Source: a virus
DNA: 64,000 bases
Direction: 5' to 3' (one strand)
IMG/VR virus record: IMGVR_UViG_3300032296_003307
Span: 186,001 to 250,000 of that record
A program made the position numbers and the translations under genes. Numbering within the stretch: position 1 is the first letter of the stretch; each line of letters opens with the position of its first letter. The notes beneath the pieces are model-generated. The model saw only the letters and a list, made by a program, of their open reading frames with translations, searched no databases and was not told the DNA's origin. Shown piece after piece: positions 15,300-22,154 of the stretch.

Positions 15300-15573
15300 T
15301 AGAATCTTTTGATAGTTGGTTTAGTTTTTCTTCAGACAGTTTCAATTTTGTTTTTAATTGATTAATGTTTGATGATATTTGATTCACGGAATTGTTCTTT
15401 GCTTTTTCCGCATTTGCAAATGCCGTACTTGCCGCTCTCATGTTTTTATTGCTATTTTTTGACAATAACTCAATTTCATCAACTTTTGATTGAGGTTCAC
15501 TATTCAAGTTAGGTATCATATCAACAAACATGAAAAGAGCTGCGACTGCGATTATTTTTGATAAGTGGTTCAT
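15235..15573 (-). CDS. Membrane-anchored coiled-coil protein
   Basis: 112 residues. Hydrophobic N-terminus KIIAVAALFMFVDMI, then Ser/Asn-rich helical sequence with a Lys/Leu heptad region (NQLKTKLKLSEEKLNQL). Its start overlaps the upstream ORF by ATGA and its end overlaps the downstream ORF by 65 nt, so the three genes form one tight unit. Possibly part of a lysis or envelope complex. Confidence 0.6.
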   Translation of the reverse strand: MNHLSKIIAVAALFMFVDMIPNLNSEPQSKVDEIELLSKNSNKNMRAASTAFANAEKAKNNSVNQISSNINQLKTKLKLSEEKLNQLSKDSNEKTTFNDDPNRFVFALDSAN

Positions 15574-15893
15574 TTTGGGATTTTTCCTAACGTTGTTAAT
15601 ACCTCAATGTAAGAGTTGGCACTTGCCAAAGAACTATCCGATTTTTTCCAACCGTGATAAGTAAATTCTTTTTGAGATTCCAATTGTTCGATTTTCTTAT
15701 CTTTTAATTCTATTTGCTTTTCATAGTTTCTTTTGTTGTCTTGCCATAAATAAACCATTCCGATTAATAATAAAAATTGAACCGCTTTCCAAGGGTCTTT
15801 AGAAAACTGTTCAAATGAAATTGGAAGTGGACCTGGCACTTTTGCGTTTGTGATTTTTTTTGTTGTTCTAGGTTTTTTCGTAGTTTCACTCAT
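15570..15893 (-). CDS. Small membrane protein with coiled coil
   Basis: 107 residues. Basic N-terminus, one transmembrane helix (AVQFLLLIGMVYLW, about 38-51), then a coiled coil (YEKQIELKDKKIEQLESQK). First gene of the three-gene leftward unit. AT-rich upstream region with TATTTATC on the minus strand near 15916. Function unknown. Confidence 0.6.
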   Translation of the reverse strand: MSETTKKPRTTKKITNAKVPGPLPISFEQFSKDPWKAVQFLLLIGMVYLWQDNKRNYEKQIELKDKKIEQLESQKEFTYHGWKKSDSSLASANSYIEVLTTLGKIPK

Positions 15894-16003
15894 TTTAAAT
15901 TTATTTATATATGATAAATATTCATTTACTATTGACTTTGTATTTTAATTTGGTTATAATCGGTTTTTTTTTAAAAAAATTTGGCGGATAAAAATATTCG
16001 CAT

Positions 16004-16011
16004 TACCTTTG
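16004..16011 (+). promoter_or_regulatory. Early-type promoter box TACCTTTG
   Basis: Ends 4 nt before the ATG at 16016, implying a leaderless mRNA. Confidence 0.65.
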
Positions 16012-16015
16012 TGAC

Positions 16016-16492
16016 ATGGATAAAAAATTTATTTCATCTTCTGAAGCTATCAAAGGTTGTTCTGATTCGGTAATTGCCAAATCTGAAAGAAATGACTGTG
16101 TTGTTAGAGCAATTGCATCGGCGTATGATATGCATTATGATGCCGCACATCAATTGGTTAAAGAAAAATTTCACAGACAAAACGGTAAAGGTACTCGTGG
16201 GTTTATTTACGGTATGAATATGGCGTCCAAAAATGGTGAAAAAATTAACGGTAAATCTGTTGAAATTATTACTGAGGAACACAATACCATGTTGTACTAT
16301 GTAACTGTAAAAGGTAGAAAGACTCTTAGAAAAACTACAACAGGTCACTTTATGAAAAAATATTCAACCGGTGCGTACATTGTCACTGTTAGAGGACATG
16401 CCTTTACCATTAAAGACGGTGTCATTATTGGAAATTTTGACGACGGCAAAAAATTAAAAAAACATATCGAAGCGGCTTGGAAAATTGGGTAA
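16016..16492 (+). CDS. Papain-fold-like cysteine peptidase homologue
   Basis: 158 residues. ERNDCVVRAIASAYDMHYD offers the Cys nucleophile near residue 28. GAYIVTVRGHAFTIKDGVIIGNFDD near residue 125 gives the His and a following Asn/Asp. This spacing is that of small phage C39/papain-like proteins. Could cleave a peptide or act as an amidase/deubiquitinase-like enzyme; substrate unknown. It is followed by tRNA-Leu after 25 nt, so the second tRNA group may be cotranscribed from its promoter. Confidence 0.6.
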   Translation: MDKKFISSSEAIKGCSDSVIAKSERNDCVVRAIASAYDMHYDAAHQLVKEKFHRQNGKGTRGFIYGMNMASKNGEKINGKSVEIITEEHNTMLYYVTVKGRKTLRKTTTGHFMKKYSTGAYIVTVRGHAFTIKDGVIIGNFDDGKKLKKHIEAAWKIG

Positions 16493-16517
16493 TATTTTTT
16501 AAGTTTGTTAAACAAAA

Positions 16518-16600
16518 TACCGAAGTGGTGTAATGGTAGCCACGTTAGTCTTAGGAACTAATGTCGAAAGACGTGTGGGTTCGAGTCCCTCCTTCGGTAC
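16518..16600 (+). tRNA. tRNA-Leu (TAG)
   Basis: Acceptor TACCGAA/TTCGGTA, loop CTTAGGA, long variable arm, T-arm GTGGG-TTCGAGT-CCCTC. Confidence 0.93.
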
Positions 16601-16603
16601 AAA

Positions 16604-16686
16604 TATCAGTGTGGCGTAACGGTAGCCGCGGTCGTCTCAAAAGCGACTCTCAAAAGAGGTGTAGGTTCGATTCCTACCACTGATAC
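16604..16686 (+). tRNA. tRNA-Leu (CAA)
   Basis: Acceptor TATCAGT/ACTGATA, loop CTCAAAA, variable arm TCTCAAAAGAGG, T-arm GTAGG-TTCGATT-CCTAC. Confidence 0.95.
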
Positions 16687-16688
16687 AA

Positions 16689-16868
16689 ATGGAAAACATA
16701 AAAGTATTAACTGATGAAGAAAAATTGACTTTTATTACCAAAAATGAATATGAGATAGTAAAGGCAATCATCAATGGTCATAAAGCAACAGAAAACGACC
16801 AATTTGAAGAGCAAAGAAAGTTGATTAAACAATATAGGGAAGAATTGGGTTTAATAAAACCAAGATAA
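16689..16868 (+). CDS. Small protein (59 aa), unknown
   Basis: Starts 3 nt after tRNA-Leu and stops 1 nt before tRNA-Asn, so it is embedded in the array. Helical and charged (MENIKVLTDEEKLTFITKNE ... REELGLIKPR). No family recognised. Confidence 0.6.
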   Translation: MENIKVLTDEEKLTFITKNEYEIVKAIINGHKATENDQFEEQRKLIKQYREELGLIKPR

Positions 16869-16869
16869 A

Positions 16870-16943
16870 CTCCTCGATAGCTCAGCGGTAGAGCACTCGG
16901 CTGTTAACCGAGCGGTCCCAAGTTCGAATCTTGGTCGGGGAGC
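16870..16943 (+). tRNA. tRNA-Asn (GTT)
   Basis: Acceptor CTCCTCG/CGGGGAG, loop CTGTTAA, T-arm CAAG-TTCGAAT-CTTG. Confidence 0.95.
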
Positions 16944-16945
16944 AA

Positions 16946-17041
16946 AGTGGAAGATTAAGACACAGAAACAACACCAAGTCAGTGGAGGGGAAACCCATAG
17001 AAGCGTTATAACACTTGGTGAGTAAACAGATACTTTTCACT
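16946..17041 (+). ncRNA. Structured RNA element, ~96 nt
   Basis: Directly after tRNA-Asn and its CAAA trailer. Closed by AGTGGAAG/CTTTTCACT (with G-U pairs), with an inner perfect 8-bp helix CACCAAGT/ACTTGGTG and a GGG-GAAA-CCC hairpin. No cloverleaf. Not a family I can name. Confidence 0.5.
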
Positions 17042-17044
17042 TGT

Positions 17045-17179
17045 TAATCAGATGGGCGTAATGAGGGAAGGTCCCGAGTCCTGAAAACACCACGGTCCAT
17101 AATCATTTGGATGCGAGACGTTGTAAGGTTGTCTAATCCGTCCATGAACGGTATCCGGTTCGAGTCCGGCTCTGATTAC
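17045..17179 (+). ncRNA. Expanded tRNA-like RNA (~135 nt) with real T-arm
   Basis: Acceptor AATCAGA/TCTGATT and T-arm CCGG-TTCGAGT-CCGG are tRNA-like, but the middle is ~60 nt too long and holds several small hairpins (TCCA/TGGA, AGAC/GTCT, CCGT/ACGG) instead of a clear anticodon arm. It is the same size as 22233-22367. It could be an intron-bearing tRNA or a tRNA mimic. Confidence 0.5.
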
Positions 17180-17180
17180 A

Positions 17181-17346
17181 AATAATGGTAACAATAAGTA
17201 GGTGGAAAGCGCCGGGAGAGCGGTTTCTTAAGGGTACACACTAAGGACAGGTTGACATTCTTAAATGTATTGTCGTAAATCCCATCTCTCTAATGGTGTG
17301 TGAAGTTTAAATACGGGATTCCTGAAAAATTTCCACCACCATTATT
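17181..17346 (+). ncRNA. Structured RNA element, ~166 nt, followed by T run
   Basis: Two stacked closing helices, AATAATGGT/ACCATTATT (9 bp) and GGTGGAAA/TTTCCACC (8 bp), enclose AATCCC/GGGATT, CACAC/GTGTG, GACA/TGTC and ACAT/ATGT helices. A run of T directly after may terminate transcription. It fills the stretch between the tRNA-like element and the small gene at 17368. Confidence 0.55.
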
Positions 17347-17355
17347 TTTTTATTG

Positions 17356-17363
17356 TATCTTTG
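17356..17363 (+). promoter_or_regulatory. Early-type promoter box TATCTTTG
   Basis: Ends 4 nt before the ATG at 17368. Confidence 0.65.
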
Positions 17364-17367
17364 CACC

Positions 17368-17514
17368 ATGGAAACACAAAATAAAGATTGGAAACAGGGT
17401 ATGTCAAATGGACATATCGCCCAAATTGTTCGCAGGAAGAATGTTGTCCGTATTGTGCAATCAAAGAAAGTGTATAACAGAAAAAAAATTAAAAATAATT
17501 TATCGGAATATTAA
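17368..17514 (+). CDS. Small basic protein (48 aa), unknown
   Basis: Strongly basic C-terminal half (RRKNVVRIVQSKKVYNRKKIKNN), probably nucleic-acid binding. Own promoter box, apparently leaderless. Lies between two structured RNA elements. Confidence 0.6.
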   Translation: METQNKDWKQGMSNGHIAQIVRRKNVVRIVQSKKVYNRKKIKNNLSEY

Positions 17515-17525
17515 AATTTTTGTCT

Positions 17526-17582
17526 TATCTTTGTATCATGATTTAGGGGGGACGGTAAGTGGTTAGTTGGATACCGTCCCCC
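17526..17582 (+). ncRNA. Promoter plus short hairpin RNA with two-codon ORF
   Basis: TATCTTTG (17526-17533) ends 4 nt before an ATG that reads AUG AUU UAG. It is followed by an 11-bp hairpin GGGGGACGGTA/TACCGTCCCCC (17547-17582) without a T tail. Either a 5' leader element or a small stable RNA. Confidence 0.45.
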
Positions 17583-17592
17583 AGTCAAATTA

Positions 17593-17608
17593 GTTCTTTG
17601 AAAAAAAT
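17593..17608 (+). promoter_or_regulatory. boxA-like motif GTTCTTTGAAAAAAAT
   Basis: Shares GTTCTTTGA with 13492, 22128 and the tmRNA leader. It sits just before the next structured RNA. Confidence 0.45.
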
Positions 17609-17609
17609 A

Positions 17610-17688
17610 AAATCACGGGTGGCTCCCTTAATAGTTAAGGCTGACCTTAAGCATCCACCGAAAGGTATACAGGGGGCGAAAGTGATTT
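17610..17688 (+). ncRNA. Structured RNA element, ~79 nt
   Basis: Closed by AAATCAC/GTGATTT. Inner helices GGTGG/CCACC and CCTTA/TAAGG and a CC-GAAA-GG tetraloop; CTCCC can also pair with GGGGG as a pseudoknot. tRNA-sized but no T-arm. Confidence 0.5.
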
Positions 17689-17695
17689 AAAGATA

Positions 17696-17832
17696 TTGAT
17701 AGTGGTTTTCCCCACTCAACGGATGTCGACAATCCAGAGTGGAATCGGAATTCAGCACCCTCAGCCGAGGCCTTGTAAAACTATAATTAAGCTGTTAAGA
17801 TTGGGACGAGACGGGTATCCCATCACTATCAA
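17696..17832 (+). ncRNA. Structured RNA element, ~137 nt
   Basis: Closed by TTGATAGTG/CACTATCAA. It contains CCACTC/GAGTGG around a GGAT/ATCC hairpin with a 7-nt loop, and a CCTC-AGCC-GAGG hairpin. Ends 8 nt before a tRNA-like element. Confidence 0.5.
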
Positions 17833-17840
17833 AAATATTT

Positions 17841-17946
17841 AGTCAGGTGGCGGAATGGTAGACGCAAGGATAAGTGGTGAGGTGAGGCGGGTAATCCACC
17901 GTAGATACCATATCCACGATTACAGGTTCAACTCCTGTCCTGACTA
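17841..17946 (+). ncRNA. tRNA-Leu-like RNA with expanded anticodon region (106 nt)
   Basis: Acceptor AGTCAGG/CCTGACT, D-arm GCG...CGC and T-arm ACAGG-TTCAACT-CCTGT are normal. The GGATA/TATCC stem in the anticodon position encloses 38 nt instead of 7. Sister of 18118-18222. Anticodon not assignable. Confidence 0.6.
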
Positions 17947-17965
17947 CAAATTAAAAAAAAACAAT

Positions 17966-18112
17966 ATGTATTTAATAATAAAATTAGACGGTAGCAAAAC
18001 TTACATGAATGAAAGAATCATTATGAAAATAGAAGTTAATGAAGATGGTACTTTTACGCTATACCATTTTAATGATTCACGAGTTCAAATTAAAGCCTTT
18101 AGTAAAATATAA
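17966..18112 (+). CDS. Small protein (48 aa), unknown
   Basis: MYLIIKLDGSKTYMNERIIM ... RVQIKAFSKI, beta-rich. Embedded between two sister tRNA-like genes, 19 nt after one and 5 nt before the other, preceded by an A-rich leader. Confidence 0.55.
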   Translation: MYLIIKLDGSKTYMNERIIMKIEVNEDGTFTLYHFNDSRVQIKAFSKI

Positions 18113-18117
18113 AATAT

Positions 18118-18222
18118 AGTCAGGTGGCGAAATTGGTAAACGCAGTGTATGGGTCGCAACCATTGGGAGTACTCGTTCCAACAGACAAACGAGGTGTACA
18201 GGTTCGAATCCTGTTCTGACTA
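18118..18222 (+). ncRNA. tRNA-Leu-like RNA with long extra arm (105 nt)
   Basis: Acceptor AGTCAGG/TCTGACT, Leu-type D-arm, T-arm ACAGG-TTCGAAT-CCTGT. The middle holds ATGG-GTCGCAA-CCAT, whose 7-nt loop would read CGC, and an arm ACTCGTT/AACGAG with extra bulges. Body (Leu/Ser type) and apparent anticodon (Ala) disagree, so it is left unassigned. Confidence 0.6.
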
Positions 18223-18239
18223 CAAAGAGGAAAAAAACC

Positions 18240-18279
18240 GAGTGTAGCGGCCTCAAGGGACTGCAGCCCTACTACACTC
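18240..18279 (+). ncRNA. Mini hairpin element (40 nt)
   Basis: GAGTGTAG/CTACACTC closing stem with GC-rich interior. One of five 36-40-nt elements with an 8-11-bp closing helix scattered between tRNAs. Confidence 0.4.
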
Positions 18280-18282
18280 CAT

Positions 18283-18372
18283 AGCCGAGTGGTGTAAGTG
18301 GGAATGAATACCACCTTGGGAAACATCTCTATTTTAGATAGGGGGACACGGGTTCGAATCCCGTCTTGGCTA
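18283..18372 (+). tRNA. Type II tRNA (Ser-sized, 90 nt), anticodon unclear
   Basis: Acceptor AGCCGAG/CTTGGCT, T-arm ACGGG-TTCGAAT-CCCGT, CCA encoded (18373-18375), and a CTCTA...TAGGG stem. Length fits Ser, the only amino acid without a canonical tRNA here, but no Ser anticodon falls in a normal loop. Confidence 0.55.
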
Positions 18373-18377
18373 CCAAT

Positions 18378-18602
18378 ATGAAATACGTATTTAGAGGACA
18401 TGTTGTGTTTGAATATAAACCAAATGAGGAAGACCGAAAAAAAGGTGTTGTAGAACAACATCAAATAAATGATGTTATACCCGCATATGATTATTGTAGG
18501 TTTATTCCTGATGATTACCGAATGATTGGAGAATTTTTTACAACCGCATATAGACATATTCAAGGAGAAGACGTAAATTTGGAAGATATTGAAGTTTACT
18601 AA
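18378..18602 (+). CDS. Small protein (74 aa), unknown
   Basis: Starts at the ATG 3 nt after the CCA of the preceding tRNA. Mixed alpha/beta (KYVFRGHVVFEYKPNEEDRK, YCRFIPDDYRMIGEFF). The next gene starts 1 nt after the stop. Confidence 0.6.
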   Translation: MKYVFRGHVVFEYKPNEEDRKKGVVEQHQINDVIPAYDYCRFIPDDYRMIGEFFTTAYRHIQGEDVNLEDIEVY

Positions 18603-18603
18603 T

Positions 18604-19281
18604 ATGAAACACTCTATTTTAATTTGGATTGGTATTCCTTGGCTTTTAGCTATGTGTATTTACATATCGTCTTTAAGGGCGTTTACTCACACAGAAATTA
18701 AGGACACTACAACCATCCCCGTAAAACAATTTGTGGACACAGTTGTTGATGTAAATGGACTATATGCTTTATTTATCGGTGATTCACATACGGCAAATCA
18801 CGAAAGTGGTTGGCAAACTGTTTTGTGTGAATCTACAGGAATGAAAATGAATAATATTTCCATAGGTGGTAAAACAACGTATTGGATGCAAATAACCGCA
18901 AAAACTAATGTGACATCACACTACGATTATTGTTTCATTTATGGTGGTGCAAATGACATGTATTCACAAGGTATTAAACCTGAAACCGCATTACATAACG
19001 TTCAAAAAATCGTTGATTTGTGTAATCGTATGAAAGTTCATGCCGTGGTTATTACAGGGTTTGACCCCGTAAAATGCACAAGAACAAATAACCCACAATA
19101 CCCATCAAGGTATTCCAAATTACAAGAGTTATTTATGGACTCAATCAAAGGTGCGGATGTTATTGACACAAGAGTTGTGGATAGAAAAGATTGTTGGGAT
19201 AACCTTTGTCATATGGCTCCATCAGGACACAAGAAAATTGCGGATAAAATTATTTTGGACATGAAATTTAAAAGAAAATGA
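18604..19281 (+). CDS. SGNH/GDSL-type hydrolase with N-terminal membrane anchor
   Basis: 225 residues. Hydrophobic N-terminus (HSILIWIGIPWLLAMCIYI) anchors or exports it. Block I FIGDSHTAN (Ser nucleophile), SIGGKTT (Gly), YGGANDM (Asn block III) and DNLCHMAPSGHKKIAD (Asp/His block V) give the full SGNH set. Likely an esterase/deacetylase acting on surface or cell-wall carbohydrate. It overlaps the next ORF by 4 nt. The ATG at 18604 is preferred to an in-frame TTG at 18589. Confidence 0.8.
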   Translation: MKHSILIWIGIPWLLAMCIYISSLRAFTHTEIKDTTTIPVKQFVDTVVDVNGLYALFIGDSHTANHESGWQTVLCESTGMKMNNISIGGKTTYWMQITAKTNVTSHYDYCFIYGGANDMYSQGIKPETALHNVQKIVDLCNRMKVHAVVITGFDPVKCTRTNNPQYPSRYSKLQELFMDSIKGADVIDTRVVDRKDCWDNLCHMAPSGHKKIADKIILDMKFKRK

Positions 19282-19682
19282 AAAAACTAATTTTCGTATT
19301 GCTCCTATTTCCAATCTTATGCTTTAGTCAACCAAGAATTTGTTGGGGAGGAACTGCGGGATATTCTACGGTTCCAACACAGGAGGTTTTTGTTTGGGGA
19401 ACATTTGTAAATTACGAATTTAATAAAAAGAATTTAGTGACTCCTTTACTTGGTATTGGAATTGTAAGTTGGAATAGTCCGACAGTAAATCAAAGATACT
19501 TTATTCCTCAGGCACAAGTTGGCGTGGCAACAAAAGACGGGTTAGTGTGTTTTTTTGGTATGACAGAAAAAAAAGAAGCCTCATTCGGGGTTGGGTTTTA
19601 TACAGGATATCAACAATTTAGAATAGAATATAGTGAAACATCAAAAACAATAATGTTTGGCACTGGTTACATATTGAAATAA
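19278..19682 (+). CDS. Exported beta-rich protein, outer-membrane-like
   Basis: 134 residues. Clear signal peptide (KKLIFVLLLFPILCFSQ). The mature part alternates Gly/aromatic strands (VNYEFNKK, LGIGIVSW, FGVGFYTGYQQFRIEY) like a small beta-barrel. Coupled to the SGNH gene. It might change the host surface, for example superinfection exclusion (guess). Confidence 0.6.
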   Translation: MKKLIFVLLLFPILCFSQPRICWGGTAGYSTVPTQEVFVWGTFVNYEFNKKNLVTPLLGIGIVSWNSPTVNQRYFIPQAQVGVATKDGLVCFFGMTEKKEASFGVGFYTGYQQFRIEYSETSKTIMFGTGYILK

Positions 19683-19690
19683 TTATAAAG

Positions 19691-20314
19691 ATGGAATATA
19701 CATTAAAAGGTTATGGTTGGTCCATGGAAGCCGTGGGTAAAGCAATCACAGATGAACAGATTGAAATCATTAAGAAAAAATTAGAAGAAGAAGGTAATCC
19801 TGAACTTTGGACAATCCGACACGATTTTGACGAATTGCTCGGAATTGATATATGGGATGGCGATTTATTTCACATATCAAAACCTTTGGATAATGGTACT
19901 GCTCGTTTTGAATTAGTCGGTACAGACGATAAGGTCATTTTTGAGTTTGGTATTGAAGACGTATCAAGCATTTATGCCATTATGGACAACTACGATGAAA
20001 TATATGGATTAGAAGAACAAGACGCATATCCAAAACCTAGTGGTCCAAAACACGTATATTTGTCTATTGACGAAAGTAAGGGTGGTTTGATGAGTTGGGT
20101 TTTTGAATCAGATGAAGAACCAAAAATTGAAGATTTCCATTTTTCTACAGGATGCGTGGCAACACCTAAAGGTGATTGGGACTATCTTGATAAGGTTTTC
20201 TTTAAGGGTCAACCAATTGAAGTTTACGATTGGCTTGATAATTGGGGTAAAGGTGCGACTATCGAGATTTACTCTTGGGATGACCAAGACGGTGATTACT
20301 CAACAATTTCTTAA
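19691..20314 (+). CDS. Uncharacterised acidic protein
   Basis: 207 residues, acidic, Trp/Asp-rich C-terminus (YDWLDNWGKGATIEIYSWDD), no recognised domain. Its 3' end overlaps the convergent gene 20259-20867 by 56 nt. Confidence 0.6.
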   Translation: MEYTLKGYGWSMEAVGKAITDEQIEIIKKKLEEEGNPELWTIRHDFDELLGIDIWDGDLFHISKPLDNGTARFELVGTDDKVIFEFGIEDVSSIYAIMDNYDEIYGLEEQDAYPKPSGPKHVYLSIDESKGGLMSWVFESDEEPKIEDFHFSTGCVATPKGDWDYLDKVFFKGQPIEVYDWLDNWGKGATIEIYSWDDQDGDYSTIS

Positions 20315-20867
20315 TCAAAAATTTTGTTTCATTTTCACTTAGATTTGTAACAAAATTTTTGATACTTTCTTGTTGGACTTCGCCAATCTCCCACACTTCA
20401 TCAACATCTTCATCATTAACATCACTATCGTGATAATCGGTATCAACCAAATCACCGTAGTCATCTATGTATCCTTCACTTATTAGATAAAGTAGATTTG
20501 CCTCTAATTGAGTTGAATCCATAAAATAACCGTCAATTTCTTGTTCATAATATTTTGTGGACCATTCAGATTCATCTCTTTTGATGCGAGCGCCAAATGT
20601 TTTTTTAACAGGTACTTTCATGCTGTCTACCGTTAATGTGTCATCTTCTAAACGTTCTTTGTTTTCCGCCATCATGTTGTACCAAAAAAACATATCATCC
20701 ATGTCTTCAGAGTTGGCATTTATTAACTTACCTCGTTTTTGTAAAAAATAATCAAAATCAGATTCACCCAAATCCCCATAAAAATCATCAACACTGGCAT
20801 CCCCGTAGTCTTTTTTCCAAAGATTGAATAAGGTTTTTAATTCTCTAAATAATTGTTCTTTATTCAT
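20259..20867 (-). CDS. Uncharacterised acidic helical protein
   Basis: 202 residues, helical and acidic. The ATG shares its last base with the stop of the GH19 gene, so it is translationally coupled to it. The C-terminus (LSENETKFLIKKLLSNHR) is an amphipathic helix reminiscent of the packaging-type termini of neighbours. Convergent 56-nt overlap with 19691-20314. Confidence 0.6.
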   Translation of the reverse strand: MNKEQLFRELKTLFNLWKKDYGDASVDDFYGDLGESDFDYFLQKRGKLINANSEDMDDMFFWYNMMAENKERLEDDTLTVDSMKVPVKKTFGARIKRDESEWSTKYYEQEIDGYFMDSTQLEANLLYLISEGYIDDYGDLVDTDYHDSDVNDEDVDEVWEIGEVQQESIKNFVTNLSENETKFLIKKLLSNHRLGHPKSKSR

Positions 20868-21661
20868 TACGCAGTTGTTGCAATATCAAATTTTGGATTC
20901 ATAGCCAATGCGGCTTTTCTTGACCAATCTGACCTTCTATTTCCGGCGTTTATATCTGTAAAATAAATTGTTGCTGATTCTTTATCTTTAAAATCAGGTA
21001 ATTTTTTTGGGTCTTTACCATTCAAGAAAAATGAGATGGCAACTTTTGCAGATATTTCCGGTTTTTCCAATAATTCAGGATTGTTTTCCAAATCCACGCC
21101 CGCTAATTTACCGTAGTGTCTATAATTTGCTCTTCCGGTAATTCCATTTAAACCACGCCCAACATATTTCCACCCATCACCTGGTTGAGTATTTCCCAAT
21201 GGAACACCCGAATCCTTACCGTACACACAATCAAAAAACTTTGGGTCATCACATTTTAAAGATTTGCACTTGGTCCCTCTAGCACCAAAAATACTAACAA
21301 TTCTACTATCACTTGTGGTACAATAACCAAATTCTTTAACAGCAACAAATCCTGATTCTTTACCAATAACAGATAAAATACCAATCTGTGCATATGGGTT
21401 TGTAATACCCATTTTTTCCATTTCTTGGATAGTCATATCGACCATTTTTGCGGCTTGACCTGAATAACTGTGTTTAATTTTTCCTGTTATTTTATTTTTT
21501 CCGATTGATTCGTTTTCTTTTGTTGATGGTGATGTTCCTCCACTATTGTTAGAAAATCCAAACATTTTTTTCGCCATACCCAACAAACTATCTTCAGGTT
21601 GTTCGTTGACACTCATGAGTTCTCTAACTCTATTTACTTCTTCAATAAGATTTTGTCTCAT
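20867..21661 (-). CDS. GH19 chitinase-like lysozyme, predicted head-packaged
   Basis: 264 residues. Residues ~70-250 match GH19: GKESGF with catalytic Glu, then YVGRGLNGITGRANYRHYGK and NPELLEKPEISAKVAISFF. This family in phages cleaves peptidoglycan. The N-terminus NLIEEVNRVRELMSVNEQ is the EEVxRxxELM module also seen at the C-termini of 25041-25823, 24383-25039 and 27070-27699, ending in VNE|Q. CTATTTATTGTT precedes the ATG on the minus strand. Probably a virion-associated rather than a late lysis enzyme (inferred). Confidence 0.8.
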   Translation of the reverse strand: MRQNLIEEVNRVRELMSVNEQPEDSLLGMAKKMFGFSNNSGGTSPSTKENESIGKNKITGKIKHSYSGQAAKMVDMTIQEMEKMGITNPYAQIGILSVIGKESGFVAVKEFGYCTTSDSRIVSIFGARGTKCKSLKCDDPKFFDCVYGKDSGVPLGNTQPGDGWKYVGRGLNGITGRANYRHYGKLAGVDLENNPELLEKPEISAKVAISFFLNGKDPKKLPDFKDKESATIYFTDINAGNRRSDWSRKAALAMNPKFDIATTA

Positions 21662-21697
21662 AACAATAAATAGCTTGTTTGTTTAAAAAATATTCAA

Positions 21698-21705
21698 TAC
21701 CTTTG
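21698..21705 (+). promoter_or_regulatory. Early-type promoter box TACCTTTG
   Basis: Ends 4 nt before the ATG at 21710. Confidence 0.65.
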
Positions 21706-21709
21706 TATT

Positions 21710-21877
21710 ATGATGCCACCAAAATATCTACAAGACCTACTTGAAATGTATGACAAGAATCTAACAATGTTCGTAGGCGACGTACCTGTTTTGTTTTTCA
21801 CCACCACAATTGTACGTGAGGAAGAAGAACCAACAAAAGCACCAAAAGATAATATTTTACAATGTTCAGCGGGATAA
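21710..21877 (+). CDS. Small protein (55 aa), unknown
   Basis: MMPPKYLQDLLEMYDKNLTM then FVGDVPVLFFTTTIV and a Glu/Lys tail. Own promoter, apparently leaderless. No family recognised. Confidence 0.55.
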   Translation: MMPPKYLQDLLEMYDKNLTMFVGDVPVLFFTTTIVREEEEPTKAPKDNILQCSAG

Positions 21878-21932
21878 CTTGACGCTTTTTTAAAATTGGA
21901 TATATTTATATCAAAACAAATTAAAACTTTCA

Positions 21933-22001
21933 ATGAAAACCATTTTCATATTCGGGACACCAGCAACAGAGGGTGATACTTCCAAAGTGGAGATGGGATA
22001 A
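21933..22001 (+). CDS. Leader peptide (22 aa) of the second tRNA-array attenuator
   Basis: MKTIFIFGTPATEGDTSK... ending at TAA 21999-22001. Its last codons contain GAGATGGG (21990-21997), segment 1 of the attenuator. A TATTTATA box lies at 21903-21910. Confidence 0.45.
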   Translation: MKTIFIFGTPATEGDTSKVEMG

Positions 22002-22054
22002 TATTGTCTTTAAGACCTTAAGAAAACCCATCTCAAAAAGATGGGTTTTTTTTT
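21990..22054 (+). promoter_or_regulatory. Attenuator upstream of the third tRNA array
   Basis: Segments GAGATGGG (21990-21997), AAACCCATCTC (22024-22034) and AGATGGGTTT plus T run (22039-22054). 1-2 pairing (8 bp, enclosing a GTCT/AGAC hairpin) excludes the 10-bp 2-3 terminator. Same layout as 13415-13490. Confidence 0.55.
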
Positions 22055-22127
22055 GGTTTAATTTGGCAAATCAAAAATAAAGTTGTAATTTTGTATCGTT
22101 GTTGAAAGAAACATCTGAAACAACAAA

Positions 22128-22144
22128 GTTCTTTGACATATTGG
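22128..22144 (+). promoter_or_regulatory. boxA-like motif GTTCTTTGACATATTGG
   Basis: Exact copy of 13492-13508, 10 nt before tRNA-Glu and downstream of a TTTGTATCGTTG promoter-like stretch (22091). Confidence 0.6.
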
Positions 22145-22154
22145 AAAAACACAT

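Noticed and set aside
18118-18222. tRNA-Ala (CGC)
   Set aside because: The body has Leu/Ser-type D-arm and long arm; the apparent anticodon probably lies in a non-standard loop.
18315-18345. Suppressor tRNA reading UAA (loop TTTTAGA)
   Set aside because: TAA is the main stop in this genome and the fold needs an abnormal D-region; the anticodon was left unassigned.
18120-18563. Minus-strand ORF with GIRTRVPLS and NRIRTCTPR
   Set aside because: Shadow of two tRNA-like genes and a coding gene on the other strand.
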